A stretch of DNA of 64,000 nt, taken from contig OZ025849.1 in NCBI GenBank assembly GCA_964019425.1, forward strand, positions 310,001-374,000, read 5' to 3'. How positions within the stretch are numbered: the first letter of the stretch is position 1; the number at the start of each line of letters is the position of its first letter. The DNA comes from Flectonema sp. DT1601 (Eukaryota > Euglenozoa > Diplonemea > Diplonemida > Diplonemidae). The notes below the pieces were generated by a model, which saw only the letters and a list, made by a program, of their open reading frames with translations, had not been told where the DNA came from and searched no databases. Positions 1 to 10,587 of the stretch are shown here, piece by piece. Made by a program: the position numbers and the translations under genes.

Positions 1-221
1 CTTGCAAATACGAAGCAAAATTATATTTACTATCCGTTTGCGAACTCAAGGAGTATAAGCAACTTAAAGAAGGAGACACAGATCACAAGGTAATTCCAAA
101 AGCAAAACTCGTGTGTGCATTGGAAGCTGGATTCCAACCACCAACTGAGAATAATAAGGTTATGCAAAATCCATTTGTTTTAATGGGGTCGAACCAAAAT
201 CCTTTTAGGGATAGCTAGCTA
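1..221 (+). CDS. 3' end of an unrecognised gene (C-terminal about 72 residues)
   Basis: An open frame enters the window at base 3 and runs to TAG at 219-221. It encodes about 72 residues ending in NQNPFRDS. The frame is lysine- and leucine-rich (ELKEYKQLKEGD), then changes to a looser tail with two NPF tripeptides, a motif known to bind EH domains in endocytic proteins. The upstream part lies outside the window, so no function is assigned. Open frame and amino-acid composition support coding. An intron beginning at the GTAATT near base 91 is possible, but the frame reads through it without a stop. Confidence 0.55.
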
Positions 222-629
222 GATTTTTAACGTTTCTCTAATCGATGGTTAAAAAAAAAAAAAAAAAAAAAAGCACTATTATGAATCCATGAATTAACAT
301 TTATTTTATAGAAAATTATGAAATAAGAAAAAAAAAAAAAAAAAAAGTTTCCTTCGTTAGGTAGCTCTCTTACAACTGCTCTGCTCTGCTCTGTTCTTTT
401 TTTTTAAATTTTTTTTATAATTGCTTGGAGTTAATCTTCACTTTTTTCTTAGACAACGAAGAAAAATAATGGCATTTTCTGACTCTTTTATAACGGTTGT
501 GTGGTATCGAATGGCTGATACCCCGTAAGCTTACCATGATGATGTACAAGTGTTAGGATTTCTAAAATAAATAAATAAATATTAACCCTGTTCCCTACTA
601 TGTAGTTTTTTACAGCCATAAAGATTGCA
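222..629. other. Intergenic: 3' UTR plus trans-splice acceptor of the next gene
   Basis: It holds two long A-runs (about 249-270 and 328-346), a short CTGCT-type microsatellite (about 372-394) and a T-rich stretch ending in TTTTTTACAG at 615. That AG lies 14 nt before the next start codon. No coding frame of note is seen. Confidence 0.6.
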
Positions 630-3540
630 ATGCGTAGAGTTGAATGTCGTCTTGGGTTGGGTCCATTGGCTGACCCTGTATCAAAATTTATTGACTTGAA
701 CAACAAAGAGAAAGAGGTCGACATATCGGATGCTCCTAACTCAGAAGAGGCAGTCAACATCCGGAGAGTCGTCAGGACGGCGATGGAAAAAAAACTGTTG
801 GAGAAGAAACTTGAGATTTTAATGAAAAAAAAAAAGGGAATCCTTACCACCGAAGAAGATGAAGCGAAACAGATGAAAAAGAGATTAAAGGTTGAGAGCA
901 TACCTGGAATTGATTGCCCATTGCCTAACTTTGAAGTCTTTATACCTGTTTTTAGTATACCAGAAAAAACTGGTATCTCAGATTGGCAAACACGGATTAA
1001 GGTTAAATCTGTTTTTGAGAAACAAATTATCTCAATGTTTGCAGAACCATCGTTTGAAACTGTAATGAGAAATCAATTTTCAGTGCAAGCAGCTATTGTA
1101 ACGTCGTTGTGTGTCGTTGAATTAGCGTCGGGAATGTTGTCGGGATCGATTTATGAAAACATACAAATTCTAACTGAGACAGAATCTCGTCCGACTCCTA
1201 TTGATAAACTTCATTCTGAAATCGATGAATTAATTTTTCATCGAAAAAATTTAACACAACTTATCACTAATTCTATTCACGGAACCGACAAGAATTCAGG
1301 TCTTCTTGAAGATGCCAGACGTAACTTAGAACAAAATCGCTTGGAATGTCAGGCAGCTGTAGTTAACGATGGTGACTTAATCATATCTGAGATTGTAAAG
1401 TCACAAGTACTTCATACTGGATCATCGTTTTGGGGTGTTCAGGGTTGCTCTGATTTCAGTTTAGAAATGGCTGGGTCAAAATTATGTCCAAGCGATGAGT
1501 TATTTGATACGTTTAGGAAGACGTTTCTCCCAGACCACGAATACATACCTCCGTTACACGGAGCTTCTCCTGGGGATTTTGGTACCTTAAAACAAGCAAG
1601 CAAAGCTCGTGTTCCTTGCAGAAATGACTTTCATCCTGGCAGATGTAATACTATACCGTGTACTTTTATACATGAAAACGGTCATGCAGCATCAGAATAT
1701 AGTAACGGTAAAAGAATACTATCAGTAGTGGCTTGCATGCCACAGGTATTAAAGAACAGTGAACTGCTAGCCGACCTCAGTAAATTGAGAGAAAAATTCT
1801 TAGATGCATTCTTAGTTTGCAGAGATAACTTAAAAAATAGCAACGAACTTCATACCGTCTTGGAGGAAGTCCTTTACTGGGTGTACTACAAGATAGGTGG
1901 TGGAGGTGATACTTTTCTTGATAATAAAATCAATTGGGGTAGTGATACAGAAGAACTTCCTGAAGAGTTGTCTGCTGTGGAATTACAAGCGAATGATATT
2001 GCTTGGAAAACCGTGACGAGAAAGATAAGTTGTCTTCATGACATTGCTTTTGGACAATTACAAGTAAAATACCCAGACAGTGAGGAAATAGCAATCGCCA
2101 TAGCATCGGTGAGGATGTCATGTCTGCCGGGGCTATCGTTACAGTCTGTTAAAATGAGCAAATTGACAACAAAAATCTCACCAGAAGAGGAAGACATCCC
2201 GCAAGTCATCCGCCTTCATGAATTTGAAGCAGTAACTCAGCAGTTTCCATGTTGCCTTCCTCTTTATGTATTATACGTTGAGGCTATTGCTCGGCTTGAT
2301 GAATCAAAAATAGACACGTATACTTCTATAGTATCAGTTTTGACAACAGCTTTGAACCATTGCACTGCTTTTTCTCTTAGTCTCTCTGATGATGATTATC
2401 GGAAGTCAAGAATATCCCATACGATTTTTAGTTTAATATTGTTTGTTACTTTTATTCGAATTGCGGATTCCTCTGCAGTTGACTATTTGAGGAAGTTGAT
2501 GTCTGGTGGAACAGCAAATTTAGAAAAAATAATGCTTCCGCAACACTATGCGGCTTTGCCTATTATATTTGCTAGTTGTGTGGCTAATGTTTTTCCGAAA
2601 ACCATGGCGAGGGTGTGGCCTTTAACGAATGGAGTGCCGTTGGTGTTGGAGTGGGATAAGATTAGTAGCAAAGATTTAGATCCGGAAATACTGTTTTATT
2701 TTAAATCATTTATTGATAGTCAGTCTTGGACACCTGAGAACTTATCATCTCGTGATTGTCTCGTAATCAACAAGTGTCGGTATGTTGCTGTTTGTGGAAA
2801 CCCAACAGCAGCCGTATCAGAGCTTGTTAGAGTGTGCGCAATGGATCCTCGTGGACCAAGTATTTGCTTATTCAAAGCACTCGCAGATATAGAAGAAAAT
2901 TTCGATATTGATATTGCTGCAGGATTTGATACCTTTCGACTATACGAGGGTATAACTGGAGGAGGCACTCCAGAATGGAATGGCACAGCAGCGATTCTTC
3001 ACATCAACGTTCTTCTCCGTCGTGGGTCTCTTAGTGATGTTGTAGCAATAACTTCAAAGGCTGATACGTTTGCCTCACCCTTTAAAGAGATGGTTGGATG
3101 CATTTCATGTCTTTTACGTGGAGATACAGCTACTTATCTTTCCTCTATCAAAGCAATCACTGACAGTGACAATGATGTTCACCATCAGATACTTGCAGAA
3201 ATACTAAAATTTCAAGGAAACGATAAATTGGTGTGTTATCATTATTATTTCTTTTTTGTTGTATGTTTGGAGGAGGACTGAGGAAAAAATAAAAAATAAA
3301 ATAATCAATCAGATAAGTGAATTCGCATTTGAGGCAGTCGAGGAGAGAATTGACAAGCCCCGCACTCCAGGATCACGTTATGGAGATTGGCACGTGTTAA
3401 ATATTTTAGATAACTTTTACAGTGATTCTCAGTCATTACGAAAAGCATTGGAAGAAGCTGACGGCACTCGTGTCTCTGAAGCACTTAATGCATTGCGAGG
3501 AGGGGACTGCTTTCCGGAGGTTTGTTAACACTTTTTGTTT

Positions 3541-3576
<36 letters not shown>

Positions 3577-3881
3577 GAAATTTGCATGCTTTTTGAGACA
3601 AAAGTTGTTGCCAAGCAAAAACGAAAACACCACCCTGGGTTCACGACGTGTAAAAATATCTTTTCCTGGCTGTTTGTTTGTTTGTTTTGCTTGTTCTAAA
3701 AAAAAAAAAAAATTTTTTTTTTTTGTTGTTTTTCCCTACCCTATTAAACCATCTACAGGGATTATTCTTTTCTGATCTTGCAACATATCTCCCTGATAAT
3801 GAAGAAGTCTTTCCTGTTGTGGATGTTGATGAAGAGGATTCTGTAAATGAAGAGGCGCAAGTGATAACTGTTGTTGATTGA
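630..3881 (+). CDS. ZFC3H1/Red1-like zinc-finger protein with helical C-terminal repeats
   Basis: Three exons: 630-3230, 3313-3519 and 3759-3881, joined in phase 0 by introns with GTGTGT and GTTTGT donors and CAG acceptors. The product is about 976 residues. Residues about 328-347 hold a C-x8-C-x4-C-x3-H cluster (CRNDFHPGRC then NTIPC then TFIH) resembling the zf-C3H1 domain of human ZFC3H1 and yeast Red1, which recruit the nuclear RNA exosome to unwanted transcripts. The C-terminal half is helical and Leu/Ala-rich, as expected for the HAT/TPR-like repeats that follow this finger in ZFC3H1. The N-terminus has a lysine-rich coiled stretch; the tail is acidic. The start is the first ATG after the acceptor AG at 615. 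Exon structure is firm; family assignment is moderate and rests on the finger and its position. Confidence 0.6.
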
Positions 3882-4585
3882 TTGGTGAGGGGTTTTCTGT
3901 ATAACCAAACTGCTGTAAGATATCGATCCCCAATAAGGGGATACTACGAAACCTTCATTGTTTTTAGGGTCACCATATATTGGTGTACTTTTTCTTATTT
4001 TTATAATTTTCATTTTTTTTTTTTTTCGTTTTTTTTTTCTTTACATTATGGTTAGGGATCTAGTACCAACGCATTCGAACAACGGAAAAAAAAAAAAAAA
4101 AAAAACCAAAAAAATACAACAACTATGCAGTAATAAAAATTAGTACTTGGCAACCCCGCAGCAGTTTTTTTAGGTACCCTAAACAAGTGTATTATCATAA
4201 GCCGTATTAGTCATTGCGAATTGGGACTGCCAGTGGATCGGGAAATTGGTTATAAGCGAACGTTCTGTTGTTTCCTTCCGTCCACTACAGAACCAGAGAG
4301 ATGCAGTATCCACACACATACAAGAGAACTGATATAGAGGTATCTATCATATATCTGCTCGGTTAGTATCAATAATGCAAAAACAACCACCAGACTACCG
4401 TTTACATCGTATGAATTTCTTAACTCTCTTATCGTCATACAGTTAGCTAATTCTTTTCATAGTAGTCACTAAATATATGTGCGACGCATGAGTTTAGCGG
4501 GATACATGTTTTTGCATAGGTTCGTGAAGTAGTTTATCATTTCTTACAAATACGTTTTAAGGAAAAATAAAAATAAAATAAAAAC
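3882..4585. other. Intergenic with homopolymer runs
   Basis: It holds T-runs near 4013-4039, an A-run at 4085-4104 and otherwise mixed sequence. The best acceptor for the next gene is the AG at 4518-4519 (TTTTTGCATAG), 66 nt before the ATG with no ATG between. The pyrimidine tract here is weaker than at other genes. Confidence 0.5.
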
Positions 4586-6086
4586 ATGCTTCGTACTACT
4601 ATTCGAACGGCGAGATGGGCACACGCAAAAGTAACCGAGACTGACATCGCTGCGTTTAAAGAGATGTTGGGTGAAAAAAATGTTTTGACAGAAAATTTGG
4701 AAAAGTACTCAAAGGATTGGTTAGGTAAGTATGAAGGAGAATGTCCTGCTGTAGTGAAACCAGAAGATGCAGAAATGACGAGTAAGATATTGAAATACTG
4801 CAATCAAAATAATATTGCGGTTGTTCCGCAGGCTGGTAATACTGGATTGGTTGGGGGTTCGGTTCCGATTGGGGGAGAAATTGTACTTTCGGTGGAGAAG
4901 ATGAACAAAATCCCTTCGATTGATCCAATCTCGAGAGTTGTTGAATCTGGTGCTGGAGTTATTCTTCAATCACTTGAAGACGCGTTACTACCTCACAAGC
5001 TAACAGTTCCTCTCGATCTCGCAGCTAAGGGTTCTTGTTGTATCGGAGGCAACGTCGCAACTAACGCTGGTGGAATCCGATTTCTTAGATATGGATCACT
5101 TCATCAGTCAGTGTTAGGAATGCGTGTCGTAACAGCAACAGGTGAGATTCTAGACCTTCGTAATAAACTTCCAAAAGACAACACTGGCTATGATTTAAAA
5201 CAACTTTTCATTGGATCAGAAGGTACTCTCGGAGTCATCACTGACGTAGTCCTTCAAGTACCATCTCAGATGAAGAGTAATAACGTTGCTCTCCTTGGAT
5301 GTGATTCCTTTGAGGGAATACTTCGTACGATGCAACATGCTCGTTCGGAGTTGGGTGAAATTATTTCGGCTTTAGAATTCGCAGACGCGCGATCTGTCGA
5401 AATGTCTCTCTCGCACACGGGAAATGACCATCCATTCGCAGATGGTGAAAGACCAAAGTACTATTTATTATTAGAAACTTTAGGAAGTAATGAAGATCAC
5501 GACATGGAGAAGTTGGGAGGCTTTCTCGATGATGTCCTCTCTGGAGACGACGTTATTACTGGTACTATCGCTCAAGATGGAACCCAAACTAAGAACCTCT
5601 GGGCTGTGAGAGAAAATATCACCGTATCCTTTAAAGATTTTGGTAAACATAATTTAAAATACGATGTGTCCCTTCCAACATCTGACTTCTACAAATGTGT
5701 TGAAGATACTCAGGCTCGCCTTGATGAACATGTTGGAAAGGGTGAGTGTGATGTAGTCGGTTTTGGTCACATTGGTGACGGAAACCTTCACTTAAATATC
5801 ATAAGTAATAATCCAAACGTGAGTCCTTCAATGGAGCCTTGGTTGTACGAGTGGCTCACTGAAAGAGGTGGAAGGTATGTCTTCTTACTTTAGTCAAATA
5901 CAACGATATCAATTAACATAAATAAAACTTAACTCACAAAACAGTGTTAGCGCCGAACATGGAATTGGTCTAATGAAAAGAGACGCATTAAAATATTCGA
6001 AATCTGAAAACGCAATTGCAGTAATGAAGCAGTTGAAGAAAGTGTTTGATCCAAACAACATTTTAAACCCATTTAAAGTTATTTAG
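4586..6086 (+). CDS. D2HGDH: D-2-hydroxyglutarate dehydrogenase, mitochondrial type
   Basis: Exons 4586-5874 and 5945-6086 (intron GTATGT...ACAG splits an AG|T serine codon) give 476 residues. This FAD enzyme oxidises D-2-hydroxyglutarate to 2-oxoglutarate, normally in the mitochondrial matrix, passing electrons to ETF. FAD-binding PCMH signatures are clear: PQAGNTGLVGGSVP near residue 82, GNVATNAGG near 154 and NTGYDLKQLFIGSEGTLG near 198. The C-terminal FAD oxidase domain has GHIGDGNLHLN near 393 and the terminal SAEHGIG loop in exon 2. The spacing matches D2HGDH better than D-lactate dehydrogenases. The first 15 residues (MLRTTIRTARWAHAK) are basic, without acidic residues, as in a mitochondrial presequence. 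The intron cuts just before the conserved SAEHGIG motif, so reading exon 1 alone would miss the C-terminus. Confidence 0.93.
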
Positions 6087-6627
6087 ATATTTACGTATTC
6101 ATTGACCGATCCCTGCCGTGTGACAACACAGCAGGGAGTTCACACAGAGTCTTTCTGCTTTAACACCAACTGCATAAAATACTGATCTTCGTGGCGCCAA
6201 CAGACTGTTGACAGCAAACAAAAGATTGAATTAAATTGAGTACAAAATGCGTGTCGGTTTCTGACTTAACTGTCTTTTGCAACACTTTTGGTGAATATCT
6301 TGCAATAGTCTTTTGTTGTGCATCAGTGACCGGTTCTTTTTATTTTATTTTTTGTTTTCTCTCTTTTTATTTTTTTTTTCTCTCGTGATCCTCCGTGAAG
6401 ATGTGCGTGTGGCATGCGACGCTGACATACCTTCTTGCCCCAGCTGCTACTTAACAAACGGACACGTCACTTTAGATTTCATCATTCGATGATAATTAGC
6501 TAACTATGACAATATTAGTATTTGTTTTTTTATAATACAGGAGGGGATTTGCGGGAAGACCACTGATTGCACTGTTTTATTGTCGGATCACATTATTATA
6601 AAAACAGGGGGATTGGGTTCAACAAAA
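6087..6627. other. Intergenic and 5' leader
   Basis: It contains T-rich stretches near 6335-6380 and 6523-6532 and a clear acceptor TATAATACAG ending at 6540. The 87 nt from there to the ATG at 6628 contain no other ATG; a second CAG lies at 6605-6607. An upstream reading frame exists before 6628 but starts only at TTG. Confidence 0.5.
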
Positions 6628-8618
6628 ATGACTTCAAATCCATCCTCGCGCATCGATGGGAGTCAAGCTGGTTGGGGGAGATTCGCAGAAATATTATGTG
6701 GGGTATCATCACGACCACCCCTCCCATCGGACTCGAAGACAGGAAGGTTATGGAATGTCGCACTAGCAAGAGGAGCGTTATTAAAAGCAGTGAATAGTAA
6801 AGAACAAGAGTTGTTGGCAGCGAGGAGGTTGTCAACAGGTCCGAAAACAAAAAAAGGAGAGAAGCTAATTAGAATCACACCAAGACATTGCGTCGTATGC
6901 CTCAGAGATGACAGAGCTGGTGAACATCGTAAAAGTGGTTTCAAATGTATGGAATGCATTGGAAAACCGACACCCCACAACGTTGTGGTGGTTCACGATG
7001 AAGAACACAGCGTCAGGAAAGGTGTTCGTGACGGTGGAGAAGTTGTCTTTGGTTCCTATGAAATGGTTCACCTGCTCGGATCAGGAGCCTTCGGTAAAGT
7101 CATGCTCTGCTATCACTTGGTAAGCGGACAAGCATACGCTGCTAAAGTAATTGACAAAGCAAGACTAATTAAAAAATCAAAGATTAGATTTAGGGGAGGC
7201 AGTACCCAAGACTCTATTGACGGAGGCGCAAACCGAAGCAAAAAAGAAGAAGTCGACCTAGCAAAGAAGGAAGTACAAATTATGTCTGAACTCAACCATC
7301 CAAATATAATTAAAATGATTGGTTCTATGGACTCAGAAGATCATTTATTTATACTAATGGAATACCTACCTAACGGACAAATATATAAACTAAATGATGA
7401 TCCAACTATTGGAGCAAAACCGATCAGAACTCCTCTACTAAAGTGTTACACTGTTGGTATTGCTAGGGGACTAAAATACCTTCACGGCAAAGGAATTTGC
7501 CACAGAGACATTAAACCCGAAAATATACTCTTAGACGGTCACAATAACGTTAAATTAGCCGATTTCGGAGTATCCGCTCAAACAGATTGTAACTCAGAGT
7601 CGTTTAATGTGACAGGATTCGCTGGAACACCGGCATACATGCCTCCTGAGGCTTTTGAAAAAAACTCAAATGAAGGAAATAATTCCGACTGTTGGTCATT
7701 TGGTGTAACTTTATACTGCATGGGGTTTGGAAAACAACCTTTTGTTTGTGATAATTTATATCAGTACTCTCATGCAATTCGTGAATCTGAACTTACTTTT
7801 GATCACGAGGATCCTCAATTTAATCTTCTTCTTGCTGAAATGATAAATAGGAACCACTACCTCCGTATTTCAATGGATAGTATGTGTTTTATTGTTTGCA
7901 CCGACGAAGTCGGAGAAGAAACTATTCAGATTAAGAGCCGTTATTTATTATGGTCATGTTATCTATTTCCCTGTGCGCCAGTAATACTAGCTGCGATCAA
8001 CAAAATATAAGGCTTTATCTGAATGGTTTTTTTTTTTTTTTTTTTTTTTTCCAAATTAAAAAAAAATTTTGCCGACAAAAATGATAACAACAACAGAGAT
8101 TCTAAGGCATCCTTTCGTGAGCAATGTTCGTATTGTTAGAGGACAGCCAGTAGAAGAAATCCAGGTATGTACAACTTTTAAATTGAAACCATCAGAATAA
8201 ACGTGTCTTGGATCTAGTGCTTTCTACTCAATAATAAAAAAACAGCTTGACTTGGATTGGAGTGAGAAAAAGAACCGCTTTCGGGTCGACTGTGAGATCG
8301 GCGACAATGCAGGAAATCAGGTGTGTACTCTGTGCTATTCTCTTACTTTGATAATGATGGTGGGAATCTAACAAACAAAGCAAACAAACAAACAAACAGC
8401 GTTTTATGGACTTCTTTCGCAATAGTAAAGGGAGATTCACGATCACTGACGGAGGTAAAATCTATAAAATGACTCTCTATGATGATGCTAGGGATCCTAT
8501 CAAGCAAGCTGAAAAGGACCAAAACCAAGAAAAACGTGCCTACGCTGCGGACGGTTGGGATGCAACAATTCACGAGTGCAACAACGGTGATATCCCAGGC
8601 CTTCTTGAACAGGTATAG
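6628..8618 (+). CDS. CaMKK-family serine/threonine protein kinase
   Basis: Exons 6628-7879, 8097-8164, 8246-8320 and 8400-8618 give 537 residues; all introns are GT-AG. Residues about 90-110 hold two CxxC pairs (HCVVC and FKCMEC) that could bind zinc. The kinase domain follows: P-loop GSGAFGKV near 150, lysine in AAKVIDK near 171, a basic insert of about 30 residues before helix C as in CaMKK/SnAK kinases, HRDIKPEN near 291, DFGVS near 311 and GTPAYMPPE near 333 (PPE instead of APE). The intron at 7880-8096 splits the RIS-MD-K/ILRHPF region, so splicing is needed to complete the domain. Such kinases phosphorylate the activation loop of AMPK/SnRK1-type or CaMK kinases. The end is uncertain: CAG|GTATAG at 8612 could be another donor (see findings). 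Confidence 0.85.
7895..8050 (+). repeat. Dispersed repeat family A, copy 1 (inside a kinase intron)
   Basis: This fills most of intron 7880-8096. It starts GCACCGACGAAGTCGG, where CCGAC/GTCGG can form a 5-bp hairpin, and ends AAGGCTTTATCTGAATGG followed by a T-run. Related copies lie at 34406-34593 and 37725-37842. Shared blocks include AAACTRTTCAGATT, TTATTTMTTA, GTGCxCAGTAxTACT and the ATCTGAAT end. Confidence 0.7.
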
Positions 8619-9581
8619 AACCCTTCCTATTGTCGGAAGGTATTACGATCACTTGAAGAACAGGCAGACTGGACACTTGGAGACGGACGCCAATTAGTAG
8701 TCCCTAACGAAGCTTTTCGTTCTTTGGGACGCCGCTGCTTCATAGTAGCTATGAAGAGACGGCAAGAAAAAAGAAAAAAAAAAAAAAAAAAAAGAAAAAA
8801 AAATCCAAAACAACTTACGCTAAAACAACAGGAGCGCAAAATAAAAAAAAATTCGAAAAATGAAATAGTTTATGACAGCTACAGCTACTCAGCGATTACC
8901 CCTTTCCTTCCCTCGTCTTTGTTTTTTTTTTCTTCTTTTTTTTTCGTATTTTTCCCTTTAATGTTTGTTAAAAATTAATTGTTTGCAAATAGATAATTTA
9001 AAAACTGTAATGACCTTCAGAGCATGGAGCGCTCAGCCTGTACATGGCCCCGAATTCCCATTTTCAACAGCACGTATGGGACTTTATTAATACTAAGGGT
9101 CTTTTTACATGAAAACAGTTTGGTCGGATCTTATTTTAGTTTTAGAAGGTTTCAAGTTGCTTTATATTCAATGACGGGATCAAGTTCCCTTTCCCTTTTT
9201 TTTTTAGCTACTATAGAATTGAGATCCAGTCACGGTAATCTTTGTACTGGCGTGAGCGTCAATTCAGTTTTGTTCCCTACGTAAGTGAAGCTTGTTAGCA
9301 ATGGAAAAGCGGTTTTCATTACAAAAAAAAAAAAAAATAGAAAAAAAATTCAGGTGGCAGTTTGCTCGGAGTCCGGTGGATTAAAAAGCCACAGACGAAA
9401 AAAAGAAGAAGAAATAATTCAGATGTGTTTTCTCATTTTTACTACTACTGGAAATGTTTATTTTTTTTATGTATAGTTCTTTTTTTTTTTTTAAAAATCA
9501 TCTTCATTAAATTTTCTTTCACAGTTACGGTATCGGACACTCGTATGGGTTGTCTCTGTGGCATCTGTTAGTGGATTTTTT

Positions 9582-9612
<31 letters not shown>

Positions 9613-9977
9613 CAACTATAAATACAATTGTGCAAGTGTGTTTTCACTTTTATCGTTTCTCTTATTGAGATCCGGCTATTTGCATGAAATATTTATATTG
9701 GTGCTGTCTACAGTGGGAGATGTTGATTGTATTTATCTGTTGTTTCAGTTTTTTTTTTTCCTTCTCTTTCATTCTTTCTATTCTCTTATTTTGATACATA
9801 ATAGGTCACTATTCATTTGTCTTGAATAAACCATGTTCCTTTCGAATGTAAAACAGAAAATTGTTATTTCTTTTTCAAAAACTTGAATGCGATTACATCG
9901 TGTTATCAACGAGCCAAGTGTGGCTAAGTAAGAGGGCATTCGATATGGATATTTTCTCATTTTTATTTTTTTTTTTT

Positions 9978-10012
9978 TTTTAAAACAAGTATTGTAAGAA
10001 CTAAAAAAAAAA
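9978..10012 (+). repeat. Dispersed repeat family C, copy 1
   Basis: The block TTTTAAAACAAGTATTGT, then RAGarC-like bases and an A-run, recurs at 38139-38177 with only a few differences. Both copies follow a T-rich tract and end in A-runs. Confidence 0.5.
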
Positions 10013-10152
10013 ATCTTTGGTAGCCGCACGATAAAAAACTTTTCCTTTAGCTTTATCGGTTCAAAGGGTTTAATCGTGACACGAAAGACATCACAGTGTT
10101 ATATTACTATTCTGAAGTCGGGGTTCTTTTTTTTTTTTTTTTCAAAGCATGG

Positions 10153-10174
10153 GTGGCCACTGGCAAGTGGCCAC
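10153..10174. repeat. Perfect 9-bp hairpin
   Basis: GTGGCCACT and AGTGGCCAC are exact inverted copies separated by the 4-nt loop GGCA. Each arm also contains the palindrome GTGGCCAC. It lies in the gene-poor region after a T-run, with no gene nearby. Confidence 0.7.
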
Positions 10175-10555
10175 ATACGATTTACATGTTCTGTCATGCT
10201 TTTTCTTTTCAAATAACTTAAGGGTTTAAAAAAAAAAAAAAAAATTAACGTTGTAAGGAATAGTAGCATAATTTTCTAACTCTGGTGGAATAAAAAAATA
10301 ATAAAAAACAAAACAAAACAAAACGAAACAATTAAATTAGTAGAAAATGACTAACGGTGGCAGATTGGTAGCGGTTAACATGATCTGTTTTGTTGGCCTG
10401 TTTCCTTAATTCTGTTTACCTATTCGTTCTTCAAAAAAAAAAAAAAAAAAACATGGTTGTTTGATGTGTTCATGCTCCGTTTTAGGAAATTTTCTTTTTT
10501 TTGTAAATTTATTTACACTAATGCACACAAACAAAAAAATCCGAAAACTAGTTAC

Positions 10556-10587
<32 letters not shown>

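Noticed and set aside
6580-6627. Longer reading of the kinase from a TTG at 6580
   Set aside because: A eukaryotic start at TTG is unlikely; the ATG at 6628 is the first after the acceptor.
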